Part shown: positions 1 to 13,162 of the stretch, piece by piece
Position numbering within the stretch: the first letter of the stretch is position 1
How the letters are laid out: every line of letters begins with the position of its first letter
Assembly: GCA_911728455.2 (NCBI GenBank)
Contig: OU452224.1
Location: 6,762,501-6,826,500 of the forward strand
Length of the DNA stretch: 64,000 nt
Source of the DNA: Marthasterias glacialis
Lineage: Eukaryota; Echinodermata; Asteroidea; Forcipulatida; Asteriidae
Direction: 5' to 3'
Program-made: the position numbers and the translations under genes
The notes under the pieces: model-generated
The model's database searches: none
Seen by the model: the letters and a program-made list of their open reading frames with translations, nothing else
Told to the model about the DNA's origin: nothing

Positions 1-156
1 CCCCTGCTCTTTGAGGGTTAATGACCTTAAACAATGCTGTACTGAACCAACGTACATGTATTTAACAGTGGGTTATTTTCACTCTTGTATGTAACTGCGA
101 GGCAGTTTTTCCTCACTGCAGGGTATCGATATAAGGGAATTGAAAATTTCTACTGA

Positions 157-218
157 AACATTTCAAGGGGCACCAAGGCAATGATCAGGGGCATGGAGGC
201 AATTGCCTCCATTGGAGT
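157..218 (+). repeat. Short dispersed repeat with palindromic GGCAATTGCC core
   Basis: About 60 bp reading roughly 'fat-carbon-like' strings of GGGCACCAAGGCAATRAnCAGGGGCATGGAGG in shortened form: the parts GGGCACCAAGGCAAT and GGGGCATGGAGGC recur at 62417-62488 on the same strand and, inverted, at 50522-50585. The palindrome GGAGGCAATTGCCTCC is present here and at 50525. No coding potential is apparent and the class is unknown. Confidence 0.6.
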
Positions 219-249
219 ATCAGATCTGTTTCAGGGGATTCTTTCTTAC

Positions 250-378
250 CTGTGAGTCAGCAGCTGCGTCATCAGCTTCTCCTCCCATCAACAAATCTAG
301 TTCTTTATCAATTGAGCTCATGGAATCAGCGTGTTCCATACCATGGGCAGGCTCGCTTGCAGTCGAAACCTCTGCCAT
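250..378 (-). CDS. Probable first coding exon of an unidentified gene (partial)
   Basis: On the minus strand an ATG at 378-376 opens a 43-codon frame that ends exactly in frame at a good donor (CACAG then GTAAGA, intron from 249 downward). The peptide starts MAEVSTASEPAHGMEHADSM and continues with an acidic stretch, SSIDKELDLLMGGEADDAAA, ending DSQ. This composition looks like a soluble, disordered N terminus rather than repeat DNA. The rest of the gene would lie left of the window. I do not recognise the family. The exon sits beside a dispersed repeat (157-218) that lies in its presumed first intron. Start choice: the first ATG after an open but non-methionine stretch. It could be a chance frame; the donor and the composition are the reasons to keep it. 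Confidence 0.45.
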
Positions 379-629
379 CACGGCTGATCTTTTGCTGTGT
401 TTGTCGTCAAGATACACTAGTAATAGTATGATCTATCAATCCTTCATGAAACACAAACCTGGAATGGGAAAACAATACCAAGAACTCTTTATTCACAACA
501 TGATTTGGTTTTAAATGTTCAAAAACATCCCAGTGAGTTTATTCTGATTGGTCGAGAGGAGATCACTTGCAAAATTTGAGTTGACTCGGGACCTACTACT
601 AGTACTACTAGTTGATCTGGGACCGAGAT

Positions 630-975
630 GACTTCAGACAGAGTCAACTTCAGACCGAGTTGACTTTGGATTGAGTTGACTTCTGCCCACATTGACTTTG
701 GCCGGCTGACTGAGTTGACTTTGGACCGAGTTGACTTTTGACCAAGTTGACTTTGGATTGAGTTGACTTTGGATCGAGTTGACTTTGGATTGAGTTGACT
801 CTGGACCGAGTTGACTTTGGACCAAGTTGACTTTGGACCGAGTTGACTTTGGATTGAGTTCACTTCTGCCCACATTGACTTCAGCCTGCTGACTGAGTTG
901 ACTTTGGACCGAGTTGACTTTGGACCGAGTTGACTTTGGATTGAGTTGACTTTATGGACCAAGTTGACTATTCCC
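630..975. repeat. Degenerate minisatellite, GAGTTGACTTTGGAYYGA-type unit
   Basis: About 18-20 copies of an ~18-bp unit (GAGTTGACTTTGGACCGA and the variant ending GGATTGA) fill this stretch. Two copies of a diverged segment (TTCTGCCCACATTGACTT, near 680 and 865) indicate that a larger block was itself duplicated. The units keep one minus-strand frame open over 147 codons, but that is a by-product of the 18-bp period. The remaining sequence from 379 to 1515 shows nothing else I can support. Confidence 0.85.
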
Positions 976-1515
976 TATCCTATGGACTAAGTTAACTGAG
1001 TTGACCAGCATTCTACCAATAGTTTTAATATAGGGGACCTACCCTCAATTAACAATATTATTAAAATATTAGCCCTAATGTCAAATTTCAATTTACTAAC
1101 TATACTGTCACTAAGCATGTCACTAACTAGGCAGTAGGCTTTATCTTAAGAAAGGCAAAAATGCCGTATCCGGCTGCCACTTTATCTCCCCTAATTTAGG
1201 TCAAATTATATCCTTACCTGTCCTGAAAGGTTGACAGAATATATACAGAGAGGAACAGGCACTTTTGATGATTACAAAGTGTCGAAATTATGAAAAATAA
1301 GCCATTTTCACATGTACATTAGGGATTGACAATGCTACTCGCTAAACGCCATTTTAGTTCTTTTGGGCTTGAATGCGCGAAAGTTCCGACCGCGCGCTGA
1401 AAATGTCCGCTTGGTTTTTCCTTTTAAAAGTTCAATAATTAGCGTTTTAGCTACAAATTCCTGGAGAGGAATATTTAAAAAAGGGAAATTAAAGCAAGTA
1501 ATTTATTCGGTGTCA

Positions 1516-1890
1516 GGTCACTTCGTACCTTGGTCACTTTGTACCTTCACCAAGGTACGAAGTGACTTTGGACGTTTCGTACCCAGGAAGCTTCGTACCT
1601 TTCAGAATTAACTTTGTACCATTGTTAGTGTTACATTTCTCGTTCCACACGTTATTACGAGGTGGTTTTTTACTGCTGCGGTACTGGTGTGTTGTGCTCA
1701 CACGTTCTCCTGACACAACACAACGGGGCATAATTCCTGTGTAGAATTCCGGAATCAACACTAACAGACGGTACAAAGTTAATTCTGAAAGGTACGAAGC
1801 GTCCAGGGTACGAAACGTCCAAAGTCACTTCGTACCTTGGTGAAGGTACGAAGTGACCAAGGTACGAAGTGGCAAAGGTACGAAGTGACT
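1516..1890. mobile_element. Non-autonomous inverted-repeat DNA element (MITE-like)
   Basis: The left arm (1516-1637) and right arm (1755-1890) are reverse complements over about 115-120 bp, with only a few differences. The arms are built from subrepeats of the type GGTACGAAGTGACC in both orientations. The loop of about 115 bp (1638-1754) has no coding sequence. This matches a foldback or long-TIR MITE. The family is not identified, and no target-site duplication was certain. Confidence 0.8.
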
Positions 1891-3250
1891 CGAAAGCATT
1901 TATTCACTGCACAAAAATGGCAAAATAATAACTACATTAAGTCTATTTTGTTAACAAATTTAAGCCTAATCTTTCCTCCATCCCCATGTGTCTTTACTGA
2001 CCATTCTGATCAAACGTGAACGACCCTCAATCCTGATCAAGCCTCATCCAACTGGTGATTTAGTTGTACAGGCAAGTTTAGTTAACGACAAAACATCACA
2101 CTCAGTCAAACGTCACACTAGTCACTAGCCGTCTCGTCGGTTGACGTTGCCCCGTTGTGTTCCGAAGAATCCAGATGCATTAGATCAGACAGTCGAGTAT
2201 TTGTTCAACTAAAAATACGCCTCGGAAATCCAATTTTCTCCCTATTTCCGTCTTAATTAGACACACAATCTTAGGACAGTCAGCATCAGCATGGATCAGC
2301 AATGTTAAATATGCAGAAGAATGGAGATCCGGTACACACTAAACGTTAGTCACAATAGTTTATTGTTTATTTAAGTGATTCCTTCGCACACAAATCGATA
2401 CGTGTTTTGACGAAGCACCATTGGCAACGCGAAACGTAATTGAGTGGCTTGGACTAATACCCCTTTCTCGTATAGTACAGAAAAGTCTTCAGAAGAGGCT
2501 GGGTAACAGATGAAGAAGATAAAGTTCTGTAGGACGCCCTCTGTCGACGGACATTTGTGGGCGGGACTAGAGGTGGGGGGGGGGGGGGGGGGGGTGAAGA
2601 CGGACGACTACCTCCCACTCTGTGTTGTTTCTAATTCTATCTTTCCCCGATCATGGTAGCCTGTCAGTGAAACCAAGGCCAACATGGAAGTTTGGTTGTT
2701 GTTGCTCTTTTTCGCAAGACTTTAACAATTATTCATAGATTTTGTAACTTTTGGGCGATTGGGTGGTTGTTGGTGAGGAAGGGCTTGGGGTTGCGGGGGG
2801 GGGGGGGGGGTACAGACACATGGGCACATAGCGTGTGATTACCTTTCTTCAAAATAATTGGGAAAATGTAGGAGATGGGAAAGGGGGTTGATAATCGCTA
2901 TAATGGGCAAAAGGGACACGAGTACAATAAGGGCAGAGTAAAAAGATTGTCCGCGATTGAACTTCGTGTTAACCCAGCCATAAAACCAGTTCTTTATTAA
3001 GCAAAAAAAAAAAAATATATATATATATATATGTAACTAAATAACAAGAAAAATAAATAAACAAATGAATTAAGATAACATTCATGCTTTTTTAATGAGC
3101 TTTCATCAATTTATTTGCCTTTTTTTGTTTCAAATATGATCACCACTTTCGAGATCTTTGATCTTGCTTATCTATTTTCACTCAATGTGAGACCAATGGA
3201 ATATTCTCGAACTAAATTAGTGCATCTCTAGAGACTATTATCGACTATAA
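1891..3250. other. Intergenic stretch with homopolymer tracts
   Basis: I see no supportable gene here. It holds two long G runs (2576-2594 and 2797-2811), a short (AT)n at 3013-3032 and otherwise unremarkable AT-rich DNA. Confidence 0.6.
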
Positions 3251-3523
3251 TTAGAAGTTGCGCCCGTAACCTGTGTACCGTTCCATCTCAGCCTCGAACG
3301 CACCCGTCTGGTTACCCCTTTCCTGCTGCCTCATGGATCTCATTTCCTCGTTCGGGCCCAGTCTGTCGTCGTTTGCAGCCCACCTTTTTAGGACCGGCTT
3401 GTCCCAAACTAGGACGGAGTGTGCGTTGGTTTGCTTCAAGTGTTTTGGTGCATCCATCAAAAAAGGCTTGCGGCACGCCAAACAAGATTTTAAATGCAAC
3501 TCACAACTGTCAACACGAAACAT
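3251..3523 (-). CDS. Possible small gene or terminal exon, unknown function
   Basis: A minus-strand frame of 90 codons ends in a stop at 3251. From about CLACRKPFLMDAPKHLKQTN onward the peptide looks like real protein: mixed hydrophilic composition, no repeats, and a C terminus ending AEMERYTGYGRNF. The sequence just upstream of codon 6 (TTTCGTGTTGACAG) could be a splice acceptor, so this may be a last exon rather than a whole gene. No upstream partner exon was found between 3524 and 4852. It lies downstream of, and on the same strand as, the SLC22 gene. I do not recognise a family, and a chance frame is possible. Confidence 0.35.
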   Translation of the reverse strand: MFRVDSCELHLKSCLACRKPFLMDAPKHLKQTNAHSVLVWDKPVLKRWAANDDRLGPNEEMRSMRQQERGNQTGAFEAEMERYTGYGRNF

Positions 3524-4852
3524 TGCTACAAATTATTACTATCCATCGCTTTGTGTGCAATACAATCATTAATAAGACCATTATTATATATTCTTTAAAT
3601 CTTTTCATCACCGTCCACTCTCTAAAATAATGCAAAAGAGTGGTCTGGCTTTTTTGAGAGGGAAAACTCAAACTGTGCACCACCCTTCCGAGTGAAGTTG
3701 GAGCGAACTTCACTTTGATTCAAGTCGAAAATACCCTTATCTCACATACACTGTAACAAGATTTGTCCGCCCTATGGTTCTTTCCAAGAGTTGCATGGCG
3801 GCCCAAACTCGTGGTTTTTCACTCTTTTACGTTTAGTCTGCAGAAATAAACAGATTAATCAAGCAACTTACTTGACGGCTCTTTTGTAGTAAAAGGTCTT
3901 TTGAAAGACATGAAGCAAGAACAGTTCACGAAATCTTCATTAGGCCTACACAGGAATGTAAACGAAATGACCTTTTAGAACTATCAGAATGACCTGACCT
4001 TGATGTTCAAGGGCCAATTTAGTGACAATAAACAATAGTTTTGTTTACTAGTAACAACATGTAATTTTTTTATTTTTTTAAAATTTTTTATGTGCTGTTT
4101 CTTGTGAGTTTTGTGTGAGTGCTTTTCGCTCTCTATTGTATTTAATTTCAATTTTTATTGTAAAGCGCATTGGTCTATTTTGGAAATGCGCTACATAAAT
4201 CTTTTTAATAATAGTAATAATAATAATAATTACGTTATTGTTGTCGCAACTGACGTAATTACAATTCAAAACTGGGTTTATTTACTCATCACAGAATGAG
4301 ATGATAATAAGATCTTTCAAGGAACACATAATAGAGCCCAATGTAAGTATTTCTCAACAATGAGAATGTTGTTTGTGTTTTTTACCAATACGTAGATGTG
4401 TGTTAAACACTGTATACTCAGTACTTTCCCGAGTCCTGTATTTCTCAAGATATAGAATGTTGAAGACATCACATCACAGTGATATCAAAGGTGATGTTTC
4501 AGATGTCTTCATATTTTAATACCAGTTATACTATTCTGAGAAGCGCCTGATTTTGGCGTATGGCGTCCTTTCCTACCCTTGAAACCCGTCACTCTCACTG
4601 TGTGCACCTCGTCAAAGTTTCCTTGCTCGAGACAGAAGTCACAGCCCCACTAAGCTACCCTAAGAAATATAATATCAATCACTACTAAAAATGTGAATTG
4701 CCACCATCACATCACCATCCTCACTGGATGTGACTGCAGACTGTTGTCAAAGTGTCTTGCTTATAAGCCAACTGGCAGTCCATATGGCGCTTCAGTGTCA
4801 ACATCCCACCGCTGCCACCAATTTTGGTAGAGCGACTTGAATTACCAATAAC
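3524..4852. other. Intergenic stretch, includes LINE/SINE-type 3' tail at about 4118-4236
   Basis: No gene is evident. At 4138-4236 the sequence TTGTAAAGCGCATTGG, then a conserved CTACATAAAT, then (ATA)n resembles the 3' tail of L2/CR1-type retroposons. It is similar to the tail of the LINE at 21905-22495. The rest shows no structure I can support. Confidence 0.5.
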
Positions 4853-7800
4853 CTATTCCACAACTTCATTCCCCGGTGCGTCCGTAGGTTTTGCTTCAGG
4901 GAACTGGCAGCCTTTCTCATAGGAAGGGGACTGTAAGTCTTCATCAGGCACGTAAGCCGGGTTAATTGCCTCAATTTTGGCAGCTTCCATGTCCACGTTG
5001 GAGTTTTCTTCATCGGAGTAGACTCTCCCCCATTTCCATCCACGCATGCAATCAAACCTGAAATCATCCGGATAAATGTTCAGAATAATTTTGAGAAATT
5101 AAATTAGTCAAATGCCCAAGACTTTACCAAGTCCTAAGTTTTTTTGGCAATCTCTTCGTACTGGCGTACATGCTCTCACTTGCTCCTTGTCCGACAACAA
5201 CTGTGTGTGTGAGAGCAGCTGTACCCGATATGGCCATTAGATGGCGCGACTGTAAATTACTCACATCCAGAGGATGGGAAGATGGCACATAATGTGAGAT
5301 TATTTTCTTTTGGAATCTTTTTGCTACAAACGACAATTGATTCAAGTTTACAAAGACACACACAAAGAAATAATACTTCCCTTGACTGATTTTAAAAGGT
5401 AGAAATATTAAACAGAATGGGGCGCTCAACTTACTTGCCAAACTCTTCCCCGTCGGCCATTGTCTCAGGTAACGTCTTGCCTTTAGTCTTTGGCATTGGA
5501 ATAAGACTGAGCGAAGCGAGAATCGTCACTGTGCCGGACAGGACCAAGTGGAAATTAGAGCCCAGGTTCAATGTCAGTGGCGCTGCGATACCTCCTATAC
5601 GAGATGCGATAGAGCAAAATCCAATGGCTACAGACCTGGTAAAAAAAAACACATCAGGGTGACCGTTATTATTGATCTTGGCCCTAAGACTATCTCTAGC
5701 ATTCATGATATTCTTGCAAATTGCGAAAGCAAAGCGAAATTTCCTTCGTCAAAAATGGGACACTTTTGAGACGTTGGCGGCAGCAGACACAACGGACCTT
5801 TTTGGACAGTTCTGAGCGTGCGCGCACAAGCTCAGCACTGCGTGTGTAGTTCTGAGCGTGCGTATTACTATACTGGTAAGAACTGTGAAAAAGGACCGTT
5901 CAAATTAAGTCTCCCATTTGAAAAAGCGAGTAGTTGCCCCCTCACGTAAATTCGCTTCGCATTCTCTTTCGCATGAAACAGGTTCATTGGTTAGCTTAAA
6001 AATGAGTCCAAACTGTAAACCATATTTGTTTGTATCCTCGATGCAATAATAACATCAGTGAAACCATTGACTCCTTCTCAATAATATTTTATTTCTACAG
6101 TACATCCTTTCCATCGCTGGGCAGTGTCAATGATGCGCCCTCTGTCGTTGACTATGACGTGACCGGTCCCCTCTGATCGGACAGAGACTTGATTCGCGTC
6201 AGGGTGGAAATATTTTATGTTATGTATATTTTTCGATTGCTGTTTTATTCTATAGTTCAATTGCTTTGTTTATTTATTTTAAGTCGTTGTATTGTCAACA
6301 CGCGAGCGGGGGCCGTCCAGGGAAGGGCAAAAGTCAAAGAAAAAGAAGGAAAAAAGTCTTCTTTTTTTCTTGTTCTTCTACTTTTGCCATTAGAGAGAAA
6401 AAGAGTGGAAAAAACTGGCGTCAAAAAAAGTTGTGCTCTGCAGACCCGCTCATTACAACATAAAATCGACAATAAAGAATACACAGTAAACTGACATCTC
6501 AGTTGTTTCTTAAACTGAAAAGTTCCATAAATTAAAGCCCCAACTCAACATGGTATAAGAAGAAAAACACAACTGTTCATAGATTTACATATACTTTACA
6601 CGATATAATGATGGTAGAAAGCTGTCCTTGAAATTGTGTTTTCGTTTTTAAATAATAAAGGAAATAAGATCCAAAATTAATTTTTGTCTCAGTTTCCTAT
6701 AGGAATGCGTACAAAAAATGCAGAAAAATTTGTACCGCTTTTCTCGCAAATAAAAAAACGAAATAAGCTGATTGGTTTTAGTACAAATATCTTGATTTGT
6801 GCAAAGAATGGAAGCATTTACAGTCAGTTTACCAATGTTGAGCTTGGGCTTTAAAGTCGTCTCAAACCTCGTATTACCAAAAAGAAGCTAAAAAAGAAAG
6901 AAAAAAAGGAAACGGGAGCATACCCTTTGACCCTTGAACTTACCTTACAGGGGTGGGAAACATTTCACTGGTCCACAGGTAGATAATGCTGAAGGTAGCG
7001 GTGATGCAGAATTTGCCGATCATAGCAACTACTGTTCTTGCCGTTGAATCATCTAGTATAGAGTCAATAAATTAAAATGTGAAGAACAACTACTTTTTCG
7101 CAACAAGCTCTCCCCCTCCACACACACATACACACGCACAGACAATTATTAAATAAATAAATGAAAATCTCTACCTATAAAGAACGTGGCCAAGCATGCT
7201 GTCCCCCCAATCAACTCGAGGGCGACCATGTTCCACTTGCGGCCGATATACCGAGTCCCCAGGGTGGCGTAGAGCTGGGCAGGGAGCTCCACCAGCCCAG
7301 AGAGAATAAACGTCCAGTAGTCGTTCTCTCCAAGATCACCCGTGCTGAAGGTCAGTCCGTAATACACTAAGCTGTTCACCATCCTGCACAACCAACAAAA
7401 TTACCAAATGTAAAGCCAGCGCTCAACATTTTTAAAGTGTCTGTAAATGCTTACATTCTTGCATAAATCAAAAAAACATATTAATAAAACCGACATGTGA
7501 AAATTGCAGCTCATTTCGTTGTTTCGTTTGCGAGAAAACTGTAAAAATACATCTAGCATTATTGTGCGCATTTTAAGCAGAGTTTTGGTCTCAAATGAGA
7601 CAAAAATGTTGATCTATTGTTTCACTTGTTTTTAAAAACGGTAACACTTTCAGCAGAAACTTGTCAAGGAAAGTTTTCTATCTTTATGCCATGTGAAGCA
7701 TATATTTAAATCTGTGAACATGTTTTCCTTTCTTATCTTATCAATATTGAGCTGGGGCTTTAATGCTGCACGGGCCGATTTTCGCCAAAAGAATTTCTTT

Positions 7801-9199
7801 CAGAGAATATTCTTTCTCTGAACGAACTTTGACAGACGATGCTGTTTCAAAACGAAAAACAAAAGAAAAAACGTTCAGCGTTTATTCCACGGACAATGCA
7901 AAAAATACGTGTAAAATGCAAAAAAATGTTTGTACTTGGACGTCTGTTCTGGACGTGAGATAATGCCGGGATCCCGACAATAATTCTTTTTAGTTTTTAA
8001 TGGGAGACTTTTGAGACGATAGCGGGCGTCCCACAGACCGGTCCTTTCCCATTGTTTTCATCGCTGAGAACAATGGAAAAGGACCAGTCTGTGGGACGCC
8101 CGCTATCGTCTCAAAAGTCTCTCATTAACTACCGCATATCTTTGACGGATTTTCCCGTGCAATACCTTATATTATGGAAGCTCGTATAACTTTTCTCGAA
8201 TCTATAAAATTAGTTACTTTAAATCTAAAAATTTGGGTCAAATCAGTCAAAAATTGGACCTAGCACCTTCAAAGTAAGATTTGAAAATGTGCCCCAGTAT
8301 GGAAGCAGGCAAGGCAGCACAAAAACGCCACCACGGTTTCACTAAGTCTGGTTCCCAGACCCAACAATCTCCGACTATTAGTTGACCAGGATTGACAAAA
8401 AGGAATGATTATGGCAACTTGGAATCGAAATAGACCGATCCATTAAGCCCCGCCCCTAAACATATTGACCAATCACAGCATTGGCTACATAACCACTGTA
8501 CACGTGGGTAGCACAATGTGCGTCTCTTCAACGCCACACTGCATGCAAGACATGAATGTGCGCGCTATAAAATACGCGACAAAGTTGGTGGTGGCATAAC
8601 ATTTTTATTGTGAGTTACTGAGGTATATGACCACACCCTGGACCAGAGGCCGCACCTCTTGATCATAACTATACATAACAACCGAACTAAAAGAAGCCAC
8701 ACCCACGACCGTCGGAAACCGTAATACTCTCGAATTACTGCCAGCCATCATTACATTAAGTTCAACCCACCAGTTGAATTGCAAAGTCACCATCTTGTAG
8801 CACATGTTAGGAGTTTTATACAGATCAATAAATGATGGCAGACGACCCTTGGCAGCTTCCTACAATCAAGAAATATACACAGATAATTATTCAAAAAATT
8901 CTTCAAGGCACATGAATCAGTTTCAAGATTAATAGCACAGTGATTAGAGCAGCATTTCTTAAAGGTGTATTTGGGGGAAAAAAGCTAAAATGTTCACAAT
9001 CAAAGCGTTCATTATATTAAAAACAAAAGAGTCAGTAATAGCAGAAGAGGCAGCAGCAGCAAAACCACTCAACAACAGCAACAACAACGACGACAGGGAC
9101 AGCGACTGCAACAGCAACAATAACCAAAAACAATAACAGACAACAAAGCGGATACAAAACAGCAGCAGTAGCATCAAGAACCAGAACAGCAACAAAAGT

Positions 9200-9231
<32 letters not shown>

Positions 9232-9349
9232 AAGCAAAAGCAACATCAACAACAGAACCTAGGTAGCCTCCTCAGCAGCAGCAGCAAAATGAGCAGAGTA
9301 CAAAACAGCAGCAGTAGCATCAAGAACCAGAACAGCAACAAAAGTAGCA

Positions 9350-9383
<34 letters not shown>

Positions 9384-12300
9384 AAGCAAAAGCAACATCA
9401 ACAACAGAACCTAGGTAGCCTCCTCAGCAGCAGCAGCAAAATGAGCAGAGTAAAAACAGCAACAGCAGCAGCAGCAGCAGCAGCAGCAAAAGCAAAAGCA
9501 ACATCAACGACAGAACCTAGGTAGCCTCCTCAGCAGCGGCAGCAGCATAATGAGCAGAGTAAAAACAGCAACAGCAGCAGCAGCAGCAGAGGCAAAAGCA
9601 AAAGTAAAGGCAACACCAACAACAGAACCTAGGTAGCCTCCTCAGCAGCGGCAGCAGCATAATGAGCAGAGTAAAAACAGCAACAGCAGCAGCAGCAGCA
9701 AAAGCAAAAGCAAAAGCAACATCAACAACAGAACCTAGGTAGCCTCCTCAGCAGCGGCAGCAGCATAATGAGCAGAGTAAAATCAGCAACAGCAGCAGCA
9801 GCAGAGGCAAAAGCAAAAGCAAAAGCAACACCAACAACAGAACCTAGGTACCCTCCTCAGCAGCGACAGCAGCATAATGAGCAGAGTAAAATCAGCAACA
9901 GCAGCAGCAGCAGAGGCAAAAGCAAAAGCAAAAGCAACACCAACAACAGAACCTAGGTACCCTCCTCAGCAGCGACAGCAGCATAATGAGCAGAGTAAAA
10001 TCAGCAACAGCAGCAGCAGCAGAGGCAAAAGCAAAAGCAAAAGCAACATCAACAGCAGAACCTAGGTAGCCTCCTCAGCAGCGACAGCAGCATAATGAGC
10101 AGAGTAAAATCAGCAACAGCAGCAGCAGCAGAGGCAAAAGCAAAAGCAAAAGCAACACCAACAACAGAACCTAGGTAGCCTCCTCAGCAGCGGCAGCAGC
10201 ATAATGAGCAGAGTAAAATCAGCAACAGCAGCAGCAGCAGAGGCAAAAGCAAAAGCGAAATCAACATCAACAGCAGAACCTAGGTAGCCTCCTCAGCAGC
10301 GACAGCAGCATAATGAGCAGAGTAAAATCAGCAACAGCAGCAGCAGCAGAGGCAAAAGCAAAAGCAAAAGCAACACCAACAACAGAACCTAGGTACCCTC
10401 CTCAGCAGCGACAGCAGCATAATGAGCAGAGTAAAATCAGCAACAGCAGCAGCAGCAGAGGCAAAAGCAAAAGCAAAAGCAACATCAACAGCAAAACCTA
10501 GGTAGCCTCCTCAGCAGCGACAGCAGCATAATGAGCAGAGTAAAATCAGCAACAGCAGCAGCAGCAGAGGCAAAAGCAAAAGCAAAAGCAACACCAACAA
10601 CAGAACCTAGGTAGCCTCCTCAGCAGCGGCAGCAGCATAATGAGCAGAGTAAAATCAGCAACAGCAGCAGCAGCAGAGGCAAAAGCAAAAGCAAAAGCAA
10701 CATCAACAGCAGAACCTAGGTAGCCTCCTCAGCAGCGACAGCAGCATAATGAGCAGAGTAAAATCAGCAACAGCAGCAGCAGCAGAGGCAAAAGCAAAAG
10801 CAAAAGCAACACCAACAACAGAACCTAGGTAGCCTCCTCAGCAGCGGCAGCAGCATAATGAGCAGAGTAAAAACAGCAGCAGCAGCAGCAGCAGCACAAT
10901 CAACAACAACATCGTTAGCAGTAGCCAGGCCGGGCAGCACCAAGTGAAAAAAAAACCCCACCATCAAACAACCACCGACTGTTAGTCACAACATCATCTT
11001 CATCATCTACACGTAACCATCAAAAACAAACCTATACAAAAACGATCAAACCGCAAGTCTTGGCCTCACCTCATATTCCTGAACTTCCTTCTCGTCAAAG
11101 ATAACATCCGGGAGCTCCTTGCCGTTCCATCGGGCAATTCTCCTCACCGCAGCCTCAGCTTCCTTGACTCGCCCTTTGGAGAGCAGCCACCGCGTAGACT
11201 CAGAAAAAATTCTAACAATAATTTAAGCACACGGATAAGTCATGACTTTGCACTATGCCACAGTACAGTTTTTAATTGACGAAAAAGCTTTAATAATTTC
11301 CTGTAAAAACAATGATCTTGATTGAGAGATAGCAAAATCATTCAATCGAAATGCTTTATTAAACAAAAATAACATCCTGGAAATTTATGTTTTGGGTTTT
11401 TATACACGCTGTCAAAGGTCTGTTGCAGAAAAGCTGTCTGCTAATCTGGAGTTTTAGTAGGCCTTTTTTTTTTTATAAAGTTACTTATCTTTGTTACTTT
11501 TGTTTTGTTTTGATTGTATCCATTCTTTCCTTATTCTCCACCATTCATATAAATGGATCCGTTTTATGTCTGTGCTTGTTTATGCCTCTGACAAAGGTCC
11601 GGTTTGGATCGAAGCTACGGCCATCAACCCTACTAGTTGTGTATACATGTAAACACATTATAATATTAAGGGTGAGCAAAGAAAATTTGGCTGATGCCGG
11701 ACTCGAATCCGCGACCTCTCGAATACTGTAAGCTCAGCGGCATAGCCAGATTTTTTCACTGGGGGCGGGGGGGGGGGGGGCATTGCATTTCAGTGTGTGT
11801 GTCTGGGGAGGGGCATGTTTTTTACATGTTCTAAAAAGTGAATTACAGCATCTGGATTTTTTCGTGGGGGAGCACCTTGGGGAGGGGGCGGGGGCTAGAA
11901 ATGTTGGTGGGCGGTCCTGTGCAATGCCAAAACATGTTTGTTCGTAGGGGACCAGTCGGATTATATACGTACAGTCCTACTGCAACATTAAAACTAACAG
12001 AAACATACACATGAGTATGACGTAGAGTTGGTGAAGCTATGGTTAAATCCAGGCCGGAATGTGTATTATTATGAGCGTGTCAATCAGCTGCACCGAGGAA
12101 TTTAAAGACGAAAAAGAAGAAGAGAAATGACCTTGATGGAAGAACAATGGGAAGTCCTTGGTGTGTATTTCCTTCTTTAATAATAATAATAATAGTAATA
12201 ATATTGTACATTTATAATGCGCCATGTCTGTCATAAATGACACTCCTGGCGCCGAATTATCAAACTCTGGTGGAGATTGTTACAAATGATTGATGAGACG

Positions 12301-13131
12301 AAGCAACCATAATACAACACCTTGAAAGGGATACAAGGTGGGGTGCTGCATATTGCTGCAAGACCATGCCAGAAACACCGGGTTCTGTTACGTGCATTAC
12401 ACAACACACGGGTCTTGCTTAAGGACACAAGTGTCACGACCGGGACTCGAACCCACACTCTGCTGATCAAAAACACCAGAGCTTGAGTCCGGTGCGCTAG
12501 ACCGCTCGGCCACCATTGTTTCTTGCCCTTCTACTTTTTTTTTTGGCATGTAGTTTTTTTTGGGCGGGGTGACCACGAAAGATAGACACCTTCCGCAACT
12601 GGTACACAATAAATCCCTCAATCTAGTGGGTGGTACGCTATTATTTGCAGCGAAAGCGCGCTTTTTAGCTTAGCGCGCTTAAAAAACGCTAGACCCAAGG
12701 GACCAATCAGTAGTACGCGTAGTGTAACACGAGGTAGCAGTACACACAGTTTTGTTTTGAGTGGATATCCTTCGCTCTCTGGGCATGCCAGATGTCTCCT
12801 AAGGACCCTCAAGAAGAATACAGAAAGTTTTGCGCGTAATTAAGCGTATTCATTCGAATACGCAAATACGCAAATAAAAGCGTACCACCCATGTAATTGA
12901 ATGACAAAAGCGAACAATTGCCTCGCAGGGTAAAAGTGGGAAATGCACGTATACTCACAGCACACCGAATAAAGTCAAGAAACCTGGTATAATTGGAACG
13001 AGCGCCAACTGACGCCATCTCGGGAGAGCCAAGGCAACAAATCCGACGGCAACGTAACCCAAGGAGAATGACGCATTAACTACCACCCCGACCACACTGC
13101 GGTAACTTGGGCCAACATACTCAGTGACTGC

Positions 13132-13162
<31 letters not shown>

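Noticed and set aside
519-962. 147-codon minus frame
   Set aside because: 18-bp minisatellite read in frame.
8959-10967. Poly-Leu, Ala/Lys-rich and Cys-rich frames
   Set aside because: CAG-rich satellite and its flank; the same 62-codon frame recurs with each repeat.
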